NCBI RefSeq assembly: GCF_933775445.1 | Contig: NC_065876.1 | Location: 4,154,001-4,218,000, forward strand | Origin: Argentina anserina | Taxonomy: Eukaryota; Streptophyta; Magnoliopsida; Rosales; Rosaceae | Length of the DNA: 64,000 nucleotides | Direction of reading: 5' to 3' | Part shown: one piece after another, positions 60,475 through 64,000 of the stretch | Layout of the letters: every line of letters starts with the position of its first letter | Position numbering within the stretch: the stretch's first letter is position 1 | Position numbers and translations under genes: made by a program | Notes under the pieces: model-generated | What the model was told of the DNA's origin: nothing | Seen by the model: the letters and a program-made list of their open reading frames with translations, nothing else | Database searches by the model: none

Positions 60475-60557
60475 TTTATTGATCAGTTTATTAGTATCGA
60501 TGATTAATCTATATATGTTTGTGATTACTAATCATCAAGCGCTAGGGCAGCAGATCC

Positions 60558-60566
60558 AATTTATAG
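60558..60566 (-). promoter_or_regulatory. TATA box of the ERF gene
   Basis: Minus-strand CTATAAATT about 85 bp upstream of the expected start. Confidence 0.55.
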
Positions 60567-61807
60567 GGAGGTTTAATTAGCTTTGCTCAATATCGATCTG
60601 TATATATACAACAGAAAATAAAGATTGATCGAAGGAACAAAGGTAAGAAAGAGTGAGAAAGAAGAAATGAGAGAACAAGAATGGGGCGGTGGAGGAATAG
60701 AGTATCGGCAGATAGGGTTCTCTACATCTGGCAATTTATTAACATAATTTTGACTTAAGGTGTGAACATGCAAGATCCTTAATTGGAAAAACGAGTGGGC
60801 CGTTTTAGAGAGAATTCAGTCAATCGTAACTCGCTGTCATCATGTATAGGTTTTTTTTTATGAGGTTGAAATTTATAGGAAGAAAAAATATACATTGAGT
60901 AACGAAAATAAACAAACATCATTATCTCTCAACTAACTAGAAACAGTTAATGAAATTGAAAAAAATCAAATGTCTGAGCTCAGTTTCGAACTGGAACTTT
61001 CAATATAAGTAGTTTCACGAAATAATGATGTTAATTTTCCCTTCAAAACATAATCAATTAGTATATTCTATCAAATAACATAATTAGTTATTGATTAGTG
61101 ACCAAAATGATATAAATATGACTAATCATGTAAGATAAATAAGAATAAGTACGTACTAGATAAATTGGAATCATTCCTCTTAAAACAAGAAGATAGATTA
61201 GAATCATTAGATTAAGCGAATTACAGATTAAGGCTGGATCGTATATATGTTGAGGGCGATTATATGGCCGTAAAAGGTTGACAAACGCGGCCAGAAACCT
61301 TCTCCAGAAGAAGTCATTCAGACTCCAAAAGGAGCCGCCGACTAGTTAAGCAGAAGCCTGCGGCGGCGCAGCTGCAGCAGCTAAATCATAATTCTGTAGA
61401 CTGTAGGTGGCAGATATCTCAGGCACTTCCGATGGTTCTTTCTAGTACGTACAGTTAATATCATTAGGTCATTGCATGTTTAATTCGAATCCAGCTAGCT
61501 TAACGTACTTCATATTAGTTAGCTAGCTAGACTAAGAGTACAACACTCCTACTAGCTAGTACAGTCGAACCTGATCGAGCAGTATATATAATAGTTATAA
61601 AATCAGATTAGCTAGAGAGAGAGTAGCTTTAGGGTTAGCTAATTACAAAAAGAGCACAGTATATTTTAGCCCCGTACATCATATTAGCGTACTGATGAGT
61701 GATGAATGATCGATTATCGCATGCCTGATTAGTAGCTAGTATTTAAAACTCTACAATTGATGACATACATATATAAGATTCGTTTGATTAGTGTCTTCTA
61801 CAAATAT
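60567..61807. other. ERF upstream region, no gene seen
   Basis: Contains CTAGCTAGC-rich stretches at 61490-61620 and AT-rich sequence. Presumed ERF regulatory region in its first kilobase. Confidence 0.45.
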
Positions 61808-63137
61808 TGTTAGGACCCTTTACTAGTAATTACTAATGTTTATCTATTTTGGGCCTTACAGTTGTGTGATAGCTGGACCCGGGTCGGGTTCTCTTAGTGT
61901 CGGGTCTCTAGAGTATGTTTAGACCTTGAGCTATATAACCAGCTTCTATTGTAGGAAGAAAGGTATCTAATGAATATCAAACTTATCTAATTTATCTTCT
62001 TTTAATTTCCTTTCAATTCCTGTTTCAATTCCTTCTATGTTCTTTTAATTTTCTTGGTTCAATTTCCTGATGGATTACGGTCCTATCAATTGGTATCCAG
62101 AGCCAGTTCCGATTGGCTTCTCAACTCCCACCATTTACGTCCCACCCTCCTCCGCCCAATTTTACCCACCGCCGCCACCTCCACACTTTCCAGTTCCTCA
62201 TCAATCATTTTCCACACACCCACCACCTCTTCCGGCAGCAGTAGTACAAGACATTCTTAGTCAGCTTGTTGCAATGCAGCAAACTATTGCTGATTATGGT
62301 ACTGCTTGCAGGACGGCGCTAAGTAAGTCTCAAGAACGCCTCTCACAACTGCGGAACTTCACATCCCCAGCTGCGGATGTTCACTCGGCCGCCCCACCAT
62401 ACACCTCTGATTCTCCTACAATAACCCACCCTTCATCTCCCCAACCCACAAATTCCCACCCTATCCAACCTATTTCTCTCAATCGCAAGCAAGTTAGGGG
62501 TTTTCGACATCGAGTCGCCCTAGCTGCCAAATCGAGAGTTGTCCAAAAGACCCGAAAGCCAGATCTGCTATGTGGTGCAGTTAAGTACTCGAGGTCCAAG
62601 ATGAACCGGGGGCACGGACTTTGGACTGTGAAGGCCAACCACGACGGTGTATTCCCACAGTTTGTGGCAGAGATATGTCAGCTCTTTTTGGGTCCAGAAA
62701 CTTCGACCAGTACCTCACCTCAGCCGGCAACAAACTCATCTCCTTCGCCACTCACTTCTGATTTCCCAGATCACAAGGAGGTCCTCTTCTCCATTGTCGT
62801 GTCCGAGGAGGCCAGCCTCGCCTCACCGATGAGCAACCGTGACGTTACCGACGATACCTCTACCGACATCGCCCTTGCCAGTGTTCACGAGCTCGACGGG
62901 GAACTCGTCAACCTCAATGTTGTTCCACAAGTTCTTGAGCACGGCCTTTCCCAATTTTCTATTGAATCTGGCCAGGTACATGACTGGACGATCTCAACTG
63001 TCCATTCTGGCTACTTCTCTTTCACAACCTGGACCACGTTCAGCAGCGGGGCTACTGCTAATGGGCTTGCCCTGCTCTCTCAACCTTGCCAGTTGGGTAA
63101 CTTTCTCGAGGCTTCGAAGGGCACAGAATTATTGTGA
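61808..63137 (+). mobile_element. LTR element of unknown type, 5' LTR plus one unrecognised ORF
   Basis: LTR 61808-62088 (281 bp): begins TGTTAGGACCC, has TATA-like GCTATATAACC at about 61930, and ends TCCTATCA. The next bases ATTGGTATCCAGAGCC differ from the standard initiator-tRNA primer site only by an added C. A single long ORF follows, with no pol genes in the remaining window. The 3' end is not seen. Confidence 0.55.
62070..63137 (+). CDS. unrecognised ORF of the LTR element, proline/serine-rich
   Basis: 355 residues from an ATG that lies inside the LTR, 19 bases before its end, so the frame runs across the primer site. Residues 1-65 are rich in P, H and F (several PPPP runs). About 68-100 form a likely helix (VVQDILSQLVAMQQTIADYG). 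A basic segment around 150-190 (GFRHRVALAAKSRVVQKTRK) is followed by NRGHGLWTVKANHDGVFPQF. The rest is S/T/P-rich. No zinc knuckle, protease or RT motif is present. It could be a divergent gag or a protein of a non-autonomous element; I do not know its function. Confidence 0.55.
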   Translation: MDYGPINWYPEPVPIGFSTPTIYVPPSSAQFYPPPPPPHFPVPHQSFSTHPPPLPAAVVQDILSQLVAMQQTIADYGTACRTALSKSQERLSQLRNFTSPAADVHSAAPPYTSDSPTITHPSSPQPTNSHPIQPISLNRKQVRGFRHRVALAAKSRVVQKTRKPDLLCGAVKYSRSKMNRGHGLWTVKANHDGVFPQFVAEICQLFLGPETSTSTSPQPATNSSPSPLTSDFPDHKEVLFSIVVSEEASLASPMSNRDVTDDTSTDIALASVHELDGELVNLNVVPQVLEHGLSQFSIESGQVHDWTISTVHSGYFSFTTWTTFSSGATANGLALLSQPCQLGNFLEASKGTELL

Positions 63138-63225
63138 AGAATACAGCTTCTAATTACCACGCGCCATCTTACGCGCACCATTTAAAAAGGCTTAGTTGAA
63201 GTGATCTAAATAGTTCAGAGGTATA

Positions 63226-64000
63226 GTATAATATCCCGATTTTTAAAATAGGTTAAATTTTTTTTTTTTTGAGAAATAGAAAGTAGAGTTTTTCAGTGAA
63301 TTTTTCGGAATCCCAAACTATTTTTAACGAATTTTAAAAGTTTCGTCGAAGTATCGCATAATTAAGTGGCAGGCTCTCATTAGACCACGTGACAGGTGAA
63401 CAGCTGACTGGTTGCTGATGTCATCATCAGATGTGAGTCGTGTGACATTTGTCACTTAGTAAAATAGGTTGTGTGGCATTCTCTTGTGTTGACACGTGGC
63501 ACCAACCACTAATGGATAAGTGACACATGTCATCTTAAAAACCTACAAATAGGGTTGCCTTCTCCCTTTCAGCCGTGCATCTCTATTCTATGTCATCTTT
63601 CTTCTCATTTTATATTATTTTATTAGTTTTGCGATGAAACTTCAACGGATCATGACCTTAGATTCGTAACTCTGATTCTCAATCTGCGAGTTGCTATGGA
63701 TTTGTATCAACGTACTCATTATATCCTAGAGGTTTGAGGTAGATCCAATGGTGATTTCTATAAGGCTCGTTTGTTCTAGGAGGTTAGGTTTACGGTATGG
63801 GTGACGATGGGTACTTTCGAGGTGAGTGGTTTATGTAATGTGTTTCAAATATTCTTATATGCTTTTAAAATAATCGAAAAGCATGATTTTATTCTATTTA
63901 TGAATATATCTCTATTTTAAAGTGAAGCATATCGATTTGTGAAATCTATTGAGTTTATATATAATGGTATTATAGTTATTATTTGATTAGTCATGGAAAA
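63226..64000 (+). mobile_element. probable gypsy LTR, cut by the window edge
   Basis: Begins near TATAATATCCCGATTTTTAAAATAGG, which resembles the TGTAATA(A/T)CCC start of gypsy LTRs such as the one at 48107. It has CACGTGACAGG and GACACGTGGC promoter-like words and a TATA-like CCTACAAATAGGG at about 63542, followed by a CT-rich leader. No partner or coding region is in the window. Confidence 0.45.

Noticed and set aside
62054..63153. Other-frame ORFs over 62054-63153
   Set aside because: They overlap the longer 62070 frame and show only serine/threonine-rich low complexity.

Overview
This is nuclear DNA from a flowering plant, most likely a eudicot. It is AT-rich, has intron-containing genes with GT/AG splice sites, and is dominated by plant transposable elements (Ty1/copia, Ty3/gypsy of the Tekay and Tat types, hAT, Mutator-like, Tourist-like MITEs). 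I saw no bacterial or organellar genes. The species cannot be fixed from sequence alone. All coordinates were read by eye, and identities are estimates.

Host genes are few. There are three recognisable ones: a CYP716-type cytochrome P450 (minus, 7053-8931, three exons, complete); PAM16, the presequence-translocase motor subunit (plus, CDS 44719-45624, four coding exons, start codon alone at the end of the first); and a group X AP2/ERF transcription factor (minus, 59279-60474, two exons) whose expected ATG reads GTG. A broken UDP-glycosyltransferase of UGT91 type lies at 21085-21600. P450s of the CYP716 family usually oxidise triterpenes and UGT91 enzymes usually extend sugar chains on such products, but the two loci are 12 kb apart and one is dead, so I claim no gene cluster.

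Layout. 1-2435: 5' part of a decayed copia element on the minus strand. 3091-5651: tandem repeats and a MITE. 7053-9040: P450 gene and promoter. 10431-11078: a long, nearly perfect inverted repeat. 12300-17356: decayed copia element, minus, with a 5-bp target duplication. 18727-20006: small LTR element carrying an inverted gypsy fragment. 20276-20693: Tourist-like MITE. 21085-21600: UGT pseudogene. 22513-24397 and 31851-33261: two copies of an unusual hAT-type non-autonomous element built of ~500-bp units that are themselves inverted repeats. 25930-31660: tandem repeats and decayed LTR material. 33750-36215: truncated Tat-type gypsy element. 38204-38755: hAT MITE. 39207-43229: full-length hAT element with an uninterrupted transposase. 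43900-45830: PAM16. 46227-47359: Mutator-type element with a nested solo LTR. 48107-58688: complete Tekay-type gypsy element, 10.6 kb, with LTRs almost identical. 59279-60570: ERF gene. 61808-63137: LTR element with an unrecognised ORF. 63226-64000: start of a further LTR-like sequence.

The best candidates for something undescribed are the dyad-repeat hAT family (two copies, each with its own imperfect 8-bp target duplication), the 10.4-11.1 kb inverted repeat (arms of ~278 bp containing TATA-like promoter sequence), the duplicated splice acceptor in PAM16, the lost ERF start codon, and the LTR element whose ORF starts inside its LTR.
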